In this document: piece after piece, positions 1-13,617 of the stretch
Numbering within the stretch: position 1 is the first letter of the stretch
Layout of the letters: each line of letters starts with the position of its first letter
NCBI GenBank assembly: GCA_024707405.1
Contig: JANPZU010000002.1
Coordinates: 186,001 to 250,000 of the forward strand
Length of the DNA: 64,000 nt
Direction: 5' to 3'
Origin: Luteimonas sp.
GTDB taxonomy: Bacteria > Pseudomonadota > Gammaproteobacteria > Xanthomonadales > Xanthomonadaceae
Made by a program: the position numbers and the translations under genes
Notes under the pieces: model-generated
What the model saw: only the letters and a program-made list of their open reading frames with translations
The model's database searches: none
What the model was told of the DNA's origin: nothing

Positions 1-163
1 CGACCGCGGCGACCACCACTACCACATGGTGGACATGGGCAACGGGCAGATCACCGAGTTCGAGAGTCCGGACATCGTCGAGTTGCTCAACCGCATCGCC
101 GACCAGCACGGCTACATCCTCGACGAGCACTCGCTGGTGCTCTACGTGCGCAAGAAGCGCTGA
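1..163 (+). CDS. fur: Ferric uptake regulator Fur, C-terminal end (partial)
   Basis: The window opens inside a gene read from base 2 to a TGA at 161-163; 53 residues are visible. They contain a His-rich metal-site segment (DHHYHM), the stretch ITEFESPDIVEL and a C-terminal GYxLDEHSLVLYV, which fit the dimerisation and metal-binding domain of Fur. Fur is an iron-responsive repressor of iron-uptake genes. The Cys pairs of some Fur proteins are not present in the visible part. Its place tail-to-tail with recN matches the order in Xanthomonas-type genomes. The DNA-binding half lies outside the window, so the call rests on this C-terminal match and on synteny. Confidence 0.8.
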   Translation, partial: DRGDHHYHMVDMGNGQITEFESPDIVELLNRIADQHGYILDEHSLVLYVRKKR

Positions 164-172
164 CCGAGACGG

Positions 173-1842
173 TCAGTCTTCCGCGTCGGCAAGCAGCTTG
201 CCGGCTGCGGCAAGCGCTTCACGGCTCACTTCCACGCCACCGATCATCCGGGCCAGTTCCTGTTCGCGTTCCCGGGCATCGAGCAGGCGTACTTCGCTGC
301 GGGTCGTGCCGCCGGCCGCCGACTTGCTGACCCGGTAATGCGCATGGCCCTGCGCCGCGACCTGCGGCAGGTGGGTGACGCACAACACCTGCCGGCTTGC
401 GCCGAGCGCGCGCAGCTTGCGGCCCACGATGTCGGCGACTGCGCCGCCGATGCCGGAATCGACCTCGTCGAACACCATCGTCGGCACCGCATCGAGGCCG
501 AGGGCGGCGACTTCGATCGCCAGCGAGATACGCGAGAGTTCACCCCCGAGGCGACCTTGCGCAGCGGGCGCGGCGGTTGGCCGGCGTTGGCAGACACCAG
601 GAATTCCACACGCTCGGCGCCTTGCGGATCCGGGCGTTCGACGCCGGAGGCTTCGATCGCGACCTCGAACCGGCCGCCACCCATGCCCAGCTCGCCAAGC
701 AGGGCACTGGTTGCCTTCGACAACGCCACTGCCGCCTTGGCGCGGGCCTTGCCGAGCTTGCCGGCGGCTTCGCGCCAAACTTCGGTGGCGGACGCGATAT
801 CGCCGTCCAGTGAAGCCAGGCGCGTGCCGGCGTCATGCAGGGCGGCGAGTTCGGCGGCGAAGGCGGCGCGACGCTCGACCAGCGCTTCGGGCACGACACG
901 ATGCTTGCGGGCGAGTTCGTGCAGCCGGGCAAGCCGGCGGTCGAGTTCGTCGAAGCGAGCGGGATCGACGTCGAGGTCGTCGCGGATGCGCTGCAGCAGC
1001 AGGGTTGCCTCGTCGAGCTGGATCGCGGCGGCATCGAGCATCGCATCCACTTCGCCCAGCCGCGGTTCGTGCGCCTGGCCGCGGGCGAGGTCGTTGCGTA
1101 CCTGCTGCAACTGGCGTGGCAGCGAAGGCGCGTCGTCGCCGCCGAGGCGGGAGAGGGCGGCATCGCAGGCCTCGATCAGCCCGGCGGCATGGGCGTGGCG
1201 GCGATGGCTGGCGACGAGGTCGTCGAATGCAGCCGGTTCCAGTGCTTCGCGCTCGAGTTCGCCCAGCTGGTGGCCAAGCCAGTCGATGCGCTCGGACACG
1301 TCGCCGGTGTTCGACAACCGCTCGCGCTCGGCAAGCAGGCCGCCCCAATGCCTGGCCGCTTCGCCCACCTTGTCCAGTGCCGCTTCGTGGTTGCCGAAGG
1401 CATCCAGCAAGGCAAGCTGGCTGGCCTTCGACAGCAGGGCCTGGTGTTCGTGCTGGCCGTGGATCTCGACCAGCAGTGCGGCCACTTCGCCCAGTTGCGA
1501 CAGCGTGGCCGGGCGCCCGTTGATCCATGCCCGCGAGCCGCCATCCGCGCGCAGCGTGCGTCGCAACTGGCAAGCGCCGTCGTCATCGAATTCCTGCTCG
1601 CGCAGCCATGCAGACGCGGCGTGTTTGTCGTCCACGGCAAACTCCGCATGCAGCTCTGCGCGCTCGGCGCCATGGCGCACCATGCCGCTGTCGGCACGCA
1701 TGCCAGACAGGAACCCCAGTGCATCCACCAGCAACGACTTGCCGGCGCCGGTTTCGCCCGAAATCACGGTCAGTCCGGATCCGAATTCGAGTTCGGCGGA
1801 CGCGGCAACGGCGAAATCGCGAAGGGTCAGGCGCTTGAGCAT
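173..1842 (-). pseudogene. recN: DNA repair ATPase RecN, interrupted by a single-base frameshift
   Basis: RecN is an SMC-like ATPase for double-strand-break repair. The N-terminal frame starts at the ATG complementary to 1840-1842 (MLKRLTLRDF) and has Walker A GETGAGKS at residues 29-36, the QxxH-type segment EIHGQHEHQ and coiled-coil arms. The C-terminal frame carries the ABC signature region (GGELSRISLAIE), Walker B (MVFDEVDSGIGG) and the VTHLPQVAA switch. The two halves are in different frames. At the C run 543-547 (five G on the coding strand) one further G would restore KVASGGELSRIS and a protein of about 556 aa, the family's usual length. It is therefore either a homopolymer sequencing error or a true loss of function. 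Confidence 0.9.
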
Positions 1843-1851
1843 GGCGGCATT

Positions 1852-2004
1852 GTAGGGCGGGTCTTGACCCGCCATTGCACAGTGGCTGATCGCCACGGAT
1901 TGAGACGCGACGAGGCAGGACGGGATCAAGGGGTTTCTGGGTGGCGATCCAGTGCGGTGCTTGGCCACCGGGGCATCGTGATGGCGGGTCAAGACCCGCC
2001 CTGC
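1852..2004. repeat. Paired inverted REP-like palindromes (SMAG/REPIN-like)
   Basis: Between recN and hrcA a short palindrome headed by GTAG (GGGCGGGTC-TT-GACCCGCC, from 1852) recurs in inverted orientation at about 1981-2001, where the head is GCAG when read on the minus strand. The arms are perfect and the two copies are reverse complements over about 21 bases. The interior contains further partial complementarity (around CTGATCGCCAC and GTGGCGATCCAG), so the whole could fold as one long hairpin. GTAG-headed stem-loops are known from Stenotrophomonas maltophilia (SMAG elements), and paired copies are called REPINs. Assignment is by pattern only. Confidence 0.7.
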
Positions 2005-2056
2005 GCCCGCCTGTGGCGCTTGCCTCGGCGCGTGCGGAAGGTTTATACCCACCGCC

Positions 2057-3118
2057 GTGGCCAGAAGACCGACCGACCGACAAGACTTGGATGTGCGTTC
2101 GCGCCACCTGTTGCGCACGCTGATCGCGCATTACATCCGCGAGGGCGAGCCGGTCGGCTCGCAGACGCTGGCGCGGCACGCGGGCCTGGACGTCAGCTCG
2201 GCGACGATCCGCAACATCCTGTCCGACCTGGAGGAGCAGGGCCTGCTGTCGGCACCGCATACCTCGGCCGGACGGGTGCCCACCGCGCAGGGCTACCGGG
2301 TGTTCGTGGATTCGCTGCTGCAGGTCAAGCCGTTGCCCAATGGCGAAGTCGCGCGCCTGCGCAACGAACTGGTCGGCGCCACCGGCACGCACTCGCTGGT
2401 GGGCAGTGCCTCGGAACTGGTGTCGGCGATGACCCATTTCGTCGGCGTTGTGTCGGTGCCCCGGCGCGAGCAGTTCGCGTTCCGGCACATCGACTTCGTG
2501 CCGCTGGATGGGCAACGGGTCATGGCGATCCTGGTCTTCGCCGACAACGATGTGCAGAACCGGATCATCCAGTCCAGCCGGACATACGATCCCGGCGAAC
2601 TGGAGCGGGTGGCCAACTACCTCAACACGCATTTCGCCGGCCGCCCGCTGGCGGAGATCCGTGCCAGCCTGATCAAGGACATCCGCAACGCCCGCAGCGA
2701 GATGGAGCGCCTGCTGACCCAGACCGCGGAACTGGCCGAGCAGGCACTGGCCCCGGCCGGCGACGACGACATGCTGGTCTCCGGGCAATCGCGACTGATC
2801 GGCGTGCAGGATCTGTCCGACCTCGACCGGTTGCGCGACCTGTTCGAGGCCTTCGCACGCAAGCGCGAGATCCTGCAGTTGCTCGAACACACCAGCCGCG
2901 CGCCGGGCGTGCGCATCTTCATCGGCGAAGAGACCGGGCTGGCGCCGCTGGAAGGCATGTCGCTGGTGACCGCGCCGTATTCGACAGATGGCAAGGTGCT
3001 GGGCGTACTGGGGGTCATCGGCCCCAGCCGCATGGCCTACGACCGGGTGATCCCGGTGGTGCAGGCCACGGCCGAACTGCTGGGCGCGGCCTTGAATCCG
3101 GATCGGTCGGCCCCATAG
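2057..3118 (+). CDS. hrcA: Heat-inducible transcription repressor HrcA
   Basis: The 353-aa protein has the HrcA layout. A winged-helix N-terminus (about residues 8-75, with SATIRNILSDLEEQGLL and the HTSAGRVPTAQGYR segment) precedes the inserted dimerisation and GAF-like regions. HrcA represses chaperone genes by binding CIRCE operators and is kept active by GroEL. The GTG start gives a complete N-terminus. A TATACC box lies 7 bases upstream of it, so the mRNA may be leaderless or have a very short leader. No CIRCE repeat was seen in the window, so its target (often groESL in xanthomonads) is probably elsewhere. It is first in the series hrcA-grpE-dnaK-dnaJ. Confidence 0.95.
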   Translation: MARRPTDRQDLDVRSRHLLRTLIAHYIREGEPVGSQTLARHAGLDVSSATIRNILSDLEEQGLLSAPHTSAGRVPTAQGYRVFVDSLLQVKPLPNGEVARLRNELVGATGTHSLVGSASELVSAMTHFVGVVSVPRREQFAFRHIDFVPLDGQRVMAILVFADNDVQNRIIQSSRTYDPGELERVANYLNTHFAGRPLAEIRASLIKDIRNARSEMERLLTQTAELAEQALAPAGDDDMLVSGQSRLIGVQDLSDLDRLRDLFEAFARKREILQLLEHTSRAPGVRIFIGEETGLAPLEGMSLVTAPYSTDGKVLGVLGVIGPSRMAYDRVIPVVQATAELLGAALNPDRSAP

Positions 3119-3160
3119 CTGCGGGGCCGGCGGCCCATCGACCGCCGAACCACCGAGCAG

Positions 3161-3661
3161 ATGACGAACGAACAGACGCAGGACGCCGCCGAAGCGGCAG
3201 ACGACACCGCGGCCGAGACCATCGAGTCGCTGAAGGCCGAACTGGAGCAGTTGCGCGCGCAATCGCTGATCGAGCGTGCCGATCTCGAGAACCAGCGCAA
3301 GCGGCTGGAGCGCGACGTGCGCAATGCCTGCCGCTTTGCCAACAAACAGTTGCTGGGCGAGATGCTGCCGGTTTTCGACAGCCTGGAGGCTGCATTGAGC
3401 AACGCCCCGGCCGAGGATCCGCTGCGCGATGGCGTGGTGCTCACCCTCCGCGAGCTGACCCGGGTGTGCGAGAACAACGGCTTGGTCGAGATCGCCCCGA
3501 ACCCGGGCGACGGCTTCGACCCCGATCGTCACCAAGCCATGAGCGCGGTCGACACCGATGCGGTGCCGCCGGGTGCCGTGTTCCAGGTCTTCCAGAAGGG
3601 CTATGCCCTGAACGAGCAATTGCTGCGGCCGGCGCTTGTCGCCGTGGCCAAGCACGACTGA
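3161..3661 (+). CDS. grpE: Nucleotide exchange factor GrpE
   Basis: The 166-aa protein releases ADP from DnaK in the Hsp70 cycle. It has an acidic disordered start (residues 1-20), a long coiled coil ([32 protein letters not shown], about 22-55), the four-helix dimer segment and the C-terminal beta domain with [12 protein letters not shown] and [19 protein letters not shown], the standard GrpE signature region. It starts 42 bases after the hrcA stop. An inverted GGCCCC/GGGGCC pair spans the hrcA stop codon. The gene lies between hrcA and dnaK, as expected for the heat-shock operon. Confidence 0.96.
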   Translation: MTNEQTQDAAEAADDTAAETIESLKAELEQLRAQSLIERADLENQRKRLERDVRNACRFANKQLLGEMLPVFDSLEAALSNAPAEDPLRDGVVLTLRELTRVCENNGLVEIAPNPGDGFDPDRHQAMSAVDTDAVPPGAVFQVFQKGYALNEQLLRPALVAVAKHD

Positions 3662-3685
3662 ACCTGAAAAACCTGCCGCGCGACG

Positions 3686-3714
3686 CTTGAAACCCCGGCG
3701 CGGCATTCCCAGAT
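3686..3714 (+). promoter_or_regulatory. Sigma-32 type heat-shock promoter before dnaK
   Basis: CTTGAAA at 3686-3692 and CCCAGAT at 3708-3714 are separated by 15 bases. This is a near-exact match to the E. coli sigma-32 consensus (CTTGAAA, 11-16 bases, CCCATNT). Transcription would begin near 3721, about 50 bases before the dnaK ATG, so dnaK-dnaJ can be induced apart from hrcA-grpE. Confidence 0.85.
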
Positions 3715-3771
3715 ACGCGTCATCGGCGGCTTGGCCGCCTTCCAAGACTGAAATTGCAGAGGGAACCCACA

Positions 3772-5694
<1,923 letters not shown>

Positions 5695-5778
5695 GCGTGA
5701 TGTCGTGAGCGATGGAGGCCGGTGCCGTTGGCCTGCCTCCTGTCCACTTCGCCCACGCACCGCCTGCTGATTCCGATC

Positions 5779-6912
5779 ATGAGCAAACGCGACTACTACG
5801 AAGTCCTGGGCGTAGCCCGCGACGCCAGCGAGGAAGACCTGAAAAAGGCCTACCGTCGCTGCGCGATGAAGCACCATCCTGATCGCAACCCAGGCGACCA
5901 GGCGGCCGAGGCTGCGTTCAAGGAGTGCAAGGAAGCCTACGAAGTGCTGTCGGACGGCGGCAAGCGCCGCATGTACGACCAGCACGGGCATGCCGCGTTC
6001 GAACACGGCATGGGCGGCGGCAACGCCGGCCCGGGCTTCGGTGGCGCCGACATGGGCGACATCTTCGGCGACATCTTCGGCAACATTTTCGGTGGCGGCG
6101 GCGGACGTGCCGGCCCGCGGCGCGGTGCCGATGTCGGCTACGTGATGGAACTCGATCTCGAGGAGGCCGTGGCAGGCACCGAGAAGCGGATCGAACTGCC
6201 GACGCTGGCCGAATGTACCTCCTGCGACGGCACCGGTTCGGAAGACCGCAAGCTCGAGACCTGCACGACCTGCCAGGGTCGAGGGCAGGTCAGGTTCCAG
6301 CGCGGCATCTTTGCCATGCAGCAGGCCTGCCCGAATTGCGGCGGGCGCGGCCAGACCATCGCCAACCCCTGCAAGACTTGCCACGGCAATGGCCGCATCG
6401 AGGAAGAGAAAGTCCTGTCGGTGAAGATTCCGGCCGGCGTGGACAGTGGTGATCGCATCCGCCTGGCGGGTGAGGGCGAAGCTGGCCCCGTGGGGTCGCC
6501 GCCCGGCGACCTGTACGTGGAAGTGCGCGTGCGCCCACACGCCATCTTCGAACGTGACGGCGACGACCTGCACTGCGAAGTGCCGATCCGCATCTCGCAG
6601 GCGGCCTTGGGCGACAGCGTGCGCGTGCCGACGTTGGGCGGCGAAGCCGAGATCCGCATCCCGGCCGAAACCCAGACCGGCAAGGTTTTCCGTCTGCGCG
6701 ACAAGGGCGTCAAGTCGGTGCGCAGCCGTTCGCCGGGCGACCTTTACTGCAAGGTCGTGGTGGAAACGCCGGTCAACCTGACGCAGCAGCAGCGCGAACT
6801 GCTGGAACAGTTCGAGTCGACGTTCGTCGGCGAGAACGCGCGCCGGCATTCGCCCAAGTCCAGCACCTTCATCGACGGGGTCAAGGGCTTCTGGGACCGC
6901 ATGACATCCTGA
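5779..6912 (+). CDS. dnaJ: Co-chaperone DnaJ (Hsp40)
   Basis: The 377-aa type I J-protein stimulates the DnaK ATPase and delivers substrates. The J domain carries HPD at residues 33-35. A Gly/Phe-rich stretch follows, then four zinc-finger repeats of the CxxCxGxG type ([32 protein letters not shown]), and then the C-terminal beta domains ending [14 protein letters not shown]. The start [12 protein letters not shown] at 5779 is the conserved family start, although the frame is open a further 19 codons upstream. It lies 84 bases after dnaK and is probably co-transcribed with it. Confidence 0.97.
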   Translation: MSKRDYYEVLGVARDASEEDLKKAYRRCAMKHHPDRNPGDQAAEAAFKECKEAYEVLSDGGKRRMYDQHGHAAFEHGMGGGNAGPGFGGADMGDIFGDIFGNIFGGGGGRAGPRRGADVGYVMELDLEEAVAGTEKRIELPTLAECTSCDGTGSEDRKLETCTTCQGRGQVRFQRGIFAMQQACPNCGGRGQTIANPCKTCHGNGRIEEEKVLSVKIPAGVDSGDRIRLAGEGEAGPVGSPPGDLYVEVRVRPHAIFERDGDDLHCEVPIRISQAALGDSVRVPTLGGEAEIRIPAETQTGKVFRLRDKGVKSVRSRSPGDLYCKVVVETPVNLTQQQRELLEQFESTFVGENARRHSPKSSTFIDGVKGFWDRMTS

Positions 6913-6956
6913 AGCCGCGGCTTGCCGCCGGCACGGCACCCGATTAGCCTGCGGCC

Positions 6957-7664
6957 ATGAGCGAATCCGTCCGATTGTTGATCCACGGCGCTTCCGGCCG
7001 CATGGGGCAGGCCTTGCTGCGCCTGTGCGGTGAAAGCGCTGGCTGCACGGTTGTTGGTGCCGTGACCCGCAAGGTGGGCCAGCGCGTGGTCGATGGCGCG
7101 CCGTATTTCGCTTCGGCGGAACTGCACGGCACGCCGGCATCCGATGCCATCGTGGATTTCAGCCTGCCCGAAGCCTTCGATGCAGTGCTTGCGCTTGCCG
7201 TCGAGCGCCGGATCGCATTCGTGTCCGGCACCACGGGGCTGTCCGATGCGCAACGAACCGCGCTCGATGTCGCGGCAGGCAGCATCCCCGTGTTGTGGGC
7301 GGCGAACTTCAGCCTTGGCGTCGCGATCCTGAACGAACTGGTCGAGCGTGCCGCTGCCGCGTTGCCGGGATGGGACTGCGACATCGTCGAATCCCACCAC
7401 GTGCACAAGAAGGATGCGCCGTCCGGCACAGCGCTCGCCTTGGGCCGCGCGGCGGAGCAGGGCGGGGCCACGCCACGCTATGCCAGCCTGCGCGCGGGCG
7501 ATATCGTCGGCGAGCACACCGTCCAGTTCACGACCGTCGGCGAGCGCATCGAGCTGGTGCATCGGGCCACCAATCGCGACATCTTCGCCCGCGGCGCGCT
7601 GCACGCCGCACGGCTGCTGGCAGGCCGGTCACCCGGGAAATACGCCTTGCGCGACCTGCTCTGA
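6957..7664 (+). CDS. dapB: 4-hydroxy-tetrahydrodipicolinate reductase DapB
   Basis: The 235-aa protein catalyses the NAD(P)H-dependent reduction in the diaminopimelate/lysine pathway. The N-terminal dinucleotide-binding loop is GASGRMGQ (residues 10-17). The catalytic segment ESHHVHKKDAPSGTA contains the conserved His and Lys and the substrate-binding SGTA. It is shorter than the E. coli enzyme (273 aa), as is typical for xanthomonads. It follows dnaJ by 44 bases. Confidence 0.95.
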   Translation: MSESVRLLIHGASGRMGQALLRLCGESAGCTVVGAVTRKVGQRVVDGAPYFASAELHGTPASDAIVDFSLPEAFDAVLALAVERRIAFVSGTTGLSDAQRTALDVAAGSIPVLWAANFSLGVAILNELVERAAAALPGWDCDIVESHHVHKKDAPSGTALALGRAAEQGGATPRYASLRAGDIVGEHTVQFTTVGERIELVHRATNRDIFARGALHAARLLAGRSPGKYALRDLL

Positions 7665-7692
7665 GTCGCGGAACGTGACCGTTTCGCTGGCG

Positions 7693-7734
7693 CCGGGACG
7701 TGCGTCCCGGTATCATTCCCGCTCGCCTGATACC
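7693..7734. promoter_or_regulatory. Two inverted repeats in the dapB-carA gap
   Basis: Two consecutive perfect inverted repeats lie upstream of carA. One is a hairpin of CCGGGACG, loop TG, CGTCCCGG (7693-7710). The other is GGTATCA at 7709-7715 paired with TGATACC at 7728-7734. The first is not followed by a T run and so is a poor terminator. The second spans a possible minus-10 (TATCAT at 7711-7716) and could be an operator for carAB. The function is inferred only from position. Confidence 0.4.
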
Positions 7735-7799
7735 CCCTGCCTCCGGGTCGCCCACAACGCGCCCCGGCGGTTTCTTGCAACCCCACGTAGGCGAAGCCA

Positions 7800-8924
7800 G
7801 TGACCGAAACCGCAATCCTCGTCCTCGAAGACGGCACCGTATTCGAGGGCGTTTCCGTGGGCGCCTCCGGCCAGTCGGTCGGCGAGGTGGTGTTCAACAC
7901 CGCCATGACCGGCTACCAGGAGATCCTCACCGATCCTTCGTACGCGAAGCAGATCGTCACCCTGACGTACCCCCACATCGGCAACACCGGCTGCACGCCG
8001 GCCGACGACGAGGCCACGAAGGTCTGGTGCTCGGGCCTGATCGTGCGCGACGTGCCGCGTCGCCCGAGCAACTGGCGCAGCCAGGCGTCGCTGCAGGACT
8101 GGCTGCGTGAGCGCGGCATCGTGGCCATCGCCGGCATCGATACCCGCAAGCTCACCCGGCTGCTGCGCGAGCGGGGTGCACAGAACGGCGCCATCGTCGC
8201 CGGCACGGACATCGATATTGATGCGGCGCTCGAAGCCGCACGCAAGTTCCCGGGCCTGAAGGGCATGGATCTGGCGAAGGTGGTGAGCACCGACAAACCC
8301 TATCGCTGGAACGAAGGCCAGCTCGACCTCGACAGCGGCGCGTTCGCCAGCGCGGAACCGAAGTTCAAGGTCGTCGCCTACGACTTCGGCGTGAAACTCA
8401 ACATCCTGCGCATGCTCGCCGAGCGCGGCTGCGACGTGCACGTGGTGCCGGCGCAGACCCCCGCTGCCGACGTGCTGTCGATGCAACCCGATGGCGTGTT
8501 CCTGTCCAATGGCCCCGGCGATCCGGAGCCCTGCGACTACGCCATCAACGCGATCCGCGAATTCATCGACCGGAAGATCCCGACCTTCGGCATCTGCCTC
8601 GGCCACCAGTTGCTGGCACTCGCCGCCGGCGCCAAGACGATGAAGATGGGGCACGGCCACCACGGCGCCAACCATCCGGTGCAGGATCTCGACAGTGGCC
8701 GGGTGATGATCACCTCGCAGAACCACGGCTTCGCCGTGGACGAGTCGTCGCTACCCGCCAATGTGCGCGTGATCCATCGTTCCTTGTTCGATGGCACCAA
8801 CCAGGGCATCGAACTGACCGACGCACCCGCATTCTCGTTTCAGGGACATCCCGAGGCCTCGCCGGGCCCGCACGATGTCTCGCCTTTGTTCGATCGCTTC
8901 GTGGCATCGATGGAGAAGCACTGA
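7800..8924 (+). CDS. carA: Carbamoyl-phosphate synthase small subunit CarA
   Basis: The 374-aa glutamine amidotransferase subunit hydrolyses glutamine and passes ammonia to CarB for carbamoyl phosphate, used in pyrimidine and arginine synthesis. The N-terminal half ([43 protein letters not shown]) is the CarA-specific domain. The C-terminal class I amidotransferase has the nucleophile Cys in FGICLGHQ and the His/Glu pair in [13 protein letters not shown]. The GTG start gives the conserved N-terminus. It ends one base before the carB ATG. Confidence 0.97.
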   Translation: MTETAILVLEDGTVFEGVSVGASGQSVGEVVFNTAMTGYQEILTDPSYAKQIVTLTYPHIGNTGCTPADDEATKVWCSGLIVRDVPRRPSNWRSQASLQDWLRERGIVAIAGIDTRKLTRLLRERGAQNGAIVAGTDIDIDAALEAARKFPGLKGMDLAKVVSTDKPYRWNEGQLDLDSGAFASAEPKFKVVAYDFGVKLNILRMLAERGCDVHVVPAQTPAADVLSMQPDGVFLSNGPGDPEPCDYAINAIREFIDRKIPTFGICLGHQLLALAAGAKTMKMGHGHHGANHPVQDLDSGRVMITSQNHGFAVDESSLPANVRVIHRSLFDGTNQGIELTDAPAFSFQGHPEASPGPHDVSPLFDRFVASMEKH

Positions 8925-8925
8925 C

Positions 8926-12186
<3,261 letters not shown>

Positions 12187-12197
12187 GGAACGTATCC

Positions 12198-12674
12198 ATG
12201 AGAGCCCCGATGACCCTGCAGGGCGCACAGCGCCTGCGTGCCGAACTGGAAGAACTGAAGTCCGTCCAGCGCCCGGCGGTGATCAACGCCATCGCCGAGG
12301 CACGCGCGCACGGCGACCTCAAGGAAAACGCCGAGTACCACGCCGCGCGCGAGCAGCAGGGCTTCATCGAAGGCCGCATCAAGCAGCTCGAAGGCGAGTT
12401 GTCGCATGCCGACGTGATCGACGTGAGCAAGCTCGATGCCGGCGACCGCATCGTGTTCGGCGCCAAGGTGACGGTGGCCGATGTCGAGACCGACGAGGAG
12501 AAACGCTACCAGATCGTCGGCGACCTCGAAGCCGACATCAAGCTGGGCCTGATCGCGATTTCGTCGCCGGTCGCGCGTGCGCTGATCGGCAAGCACGAGG
12601 GCGACAGCGTCACCATCGAAGCGCCCGGCGGCACCCGCGAGTACGAAGTCGTCGAAGTCAGCTACAAGGATTGA
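12198..12674 (+). CDS. greA: Transcript cleavage factor GreA
   Basis: The 158-aa protein, exactly the family length, rescues backtracked RNA polymerase. The N-terminal coiled coil runs from [17 protein letters not shown] to about residue 75. It includes the hairpin tip with acidic residues in the [22 protein letters not shown] segment. The C-terminal FKBP-like domain ends in [13 protein letters not shown]. It begins 11 bases after carB and is followed 4 bases later by rpfE, which matches the greA-rpfE-recJ order at the rpf locus. Confidence 0.97.
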   Translation: MRAPMTLQGAQRLRAELEELKSVQRPAVINAIAEARAHGDLKENAEYHAAREQQGFIEGRIKQLEGELSHADVIDVSKLDAGDRIVFGAKVTVADVETDEEKRYQIVGDLEADIKLGLIAISSPVARALIGKHEGDSVTIEAPGGTREYEVVEVSYKD

Positions 12675-12678
12675 CGGC

Positions 12679-13617
12679 TTGAAGGCCACGCTGCTGCTGC
12701 CGGCGGCGCGACGTTTCGGGCGGCAGTCTCTCTCGCCAGAAGTCGCGCGCGCCATCGGACGCGCCGATCGCCTGCAGGATGCACAGGAGGGACGCTGCGC
12801 CTTGCTGTCCCGGCATTTCCGGCTGGTGCCGAACCATTGGCCGGTCGCCGCGCTCACGCGCGAGGCCGATGCCGGTGATGCCATCGGTGCCGCGTGGATG
12901 CGTGCCGATCCCTGCCACGTATTGCCCGACATCAATGGCGCACGGCTGCTGGCCCATGGCGAGTCGCTGGCGCTCTCACGCGAGGACGTGGAGGCATTGC
13001 TGCCCGCATTGCGTCCACTGTTCGGCGATGCCGGATTCCCGATCGACGCGCCAACGCCTTCGCGGTGGTACCTGCGCTTGCCGGTCGAAGCGAAGTTGCC
13101 GGCATTCGTCGAACCCGACGATGCGCTGGGCACCGATGTCTTCGACCACTTGCCGGGTAGTGGCCCGGAAGGGCGGCGCTGGCGGACGTTGCTCAGCGAA
13201 GCACAGGTGGTGCTGCACAACCATCCATGGAATGCGCAGCGCGTGGCGCAAGGCAAGCCCGCGATCAATTCGCTGTGGTTCTGGGGCGCGGGTGTACTGC
13301 CCGACCATATCGATGCGGAGCACACGCGTTACTGCGGCAACGACGAGATCGGCATCTCGCTGGCGCATGCCGCGAAGATCCTGTCGCCACCGCAGTCCAG
13401 GTTCGAGGTGGGCGAGGACGATGCCGTATTCGACCTGGTCGCATCACGCGATCTGGTCGCGCTGCAGCGCGACTGGTTGTTGCCGGCCTTGGCCGCATTG
13501 CGCAATGGATCGCTGTCTGCGCTCGATATCGACAGCGAAGATGGCGTCCGCTACGCCTTGCGGTGCGGGCAGCGTTGGCGCTTCTGGCGTCGCCCCAAGG
13601 CGAGTTTCGCCGCGTGA
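12679..13617 (+). CDS. rpfE: RpfE-type protein of unknown function
   Basis: The 312-aa cytoplasmic protein is recognised as RpfE mainly from its position between greA and recJ beside the rpf locus, together with the family-like segments VVLHNHPWNAQR, INSLWFWGAG and RWRFWRRP. The biochemical function is not established; in Xanthomonas the gene was named as part of the regulation-of-pathogenicity cluster. The TTG start is supported by AAGGA eight bases upstream. The stop overlaps the recJ GTG (GTGA), so the two are probably translationally coupled. Confidence 0.75.
   Translation: MKATLLLPAARRFGRQSLSPEVARAIGRADRLQDAQEGRCALLSRHFRLVPNHWPVAALTREADAGDAIGAAWMRADPCHVLPDINGARLLAHGESLALSREDVEALLPALRPLFGDAGFPIDAPTPSRWYLRLPVEAKLPAFVEPDDALGTDVFDHLPGSGPEGRRWRTLLSEAQVVLHNHPWNAQRVAQGKPAINSLWFWGAGVLPDHIDAEHTRYCGNDEIGISLAHAAKILSPPQSRFEVGEDDAVFDLVASRDLVALQRDWLLPALAALRNGSLSALDIDSEDGVRYALRCGQRWRFWRRPKASFAA

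Noticed and set aside
2005..3771. CIRCE operator for HrcA
   Set aside because: No TTAGCACTC/GAGTGCTAA pair or close variant was found before hrcA, grpE or dnaK.
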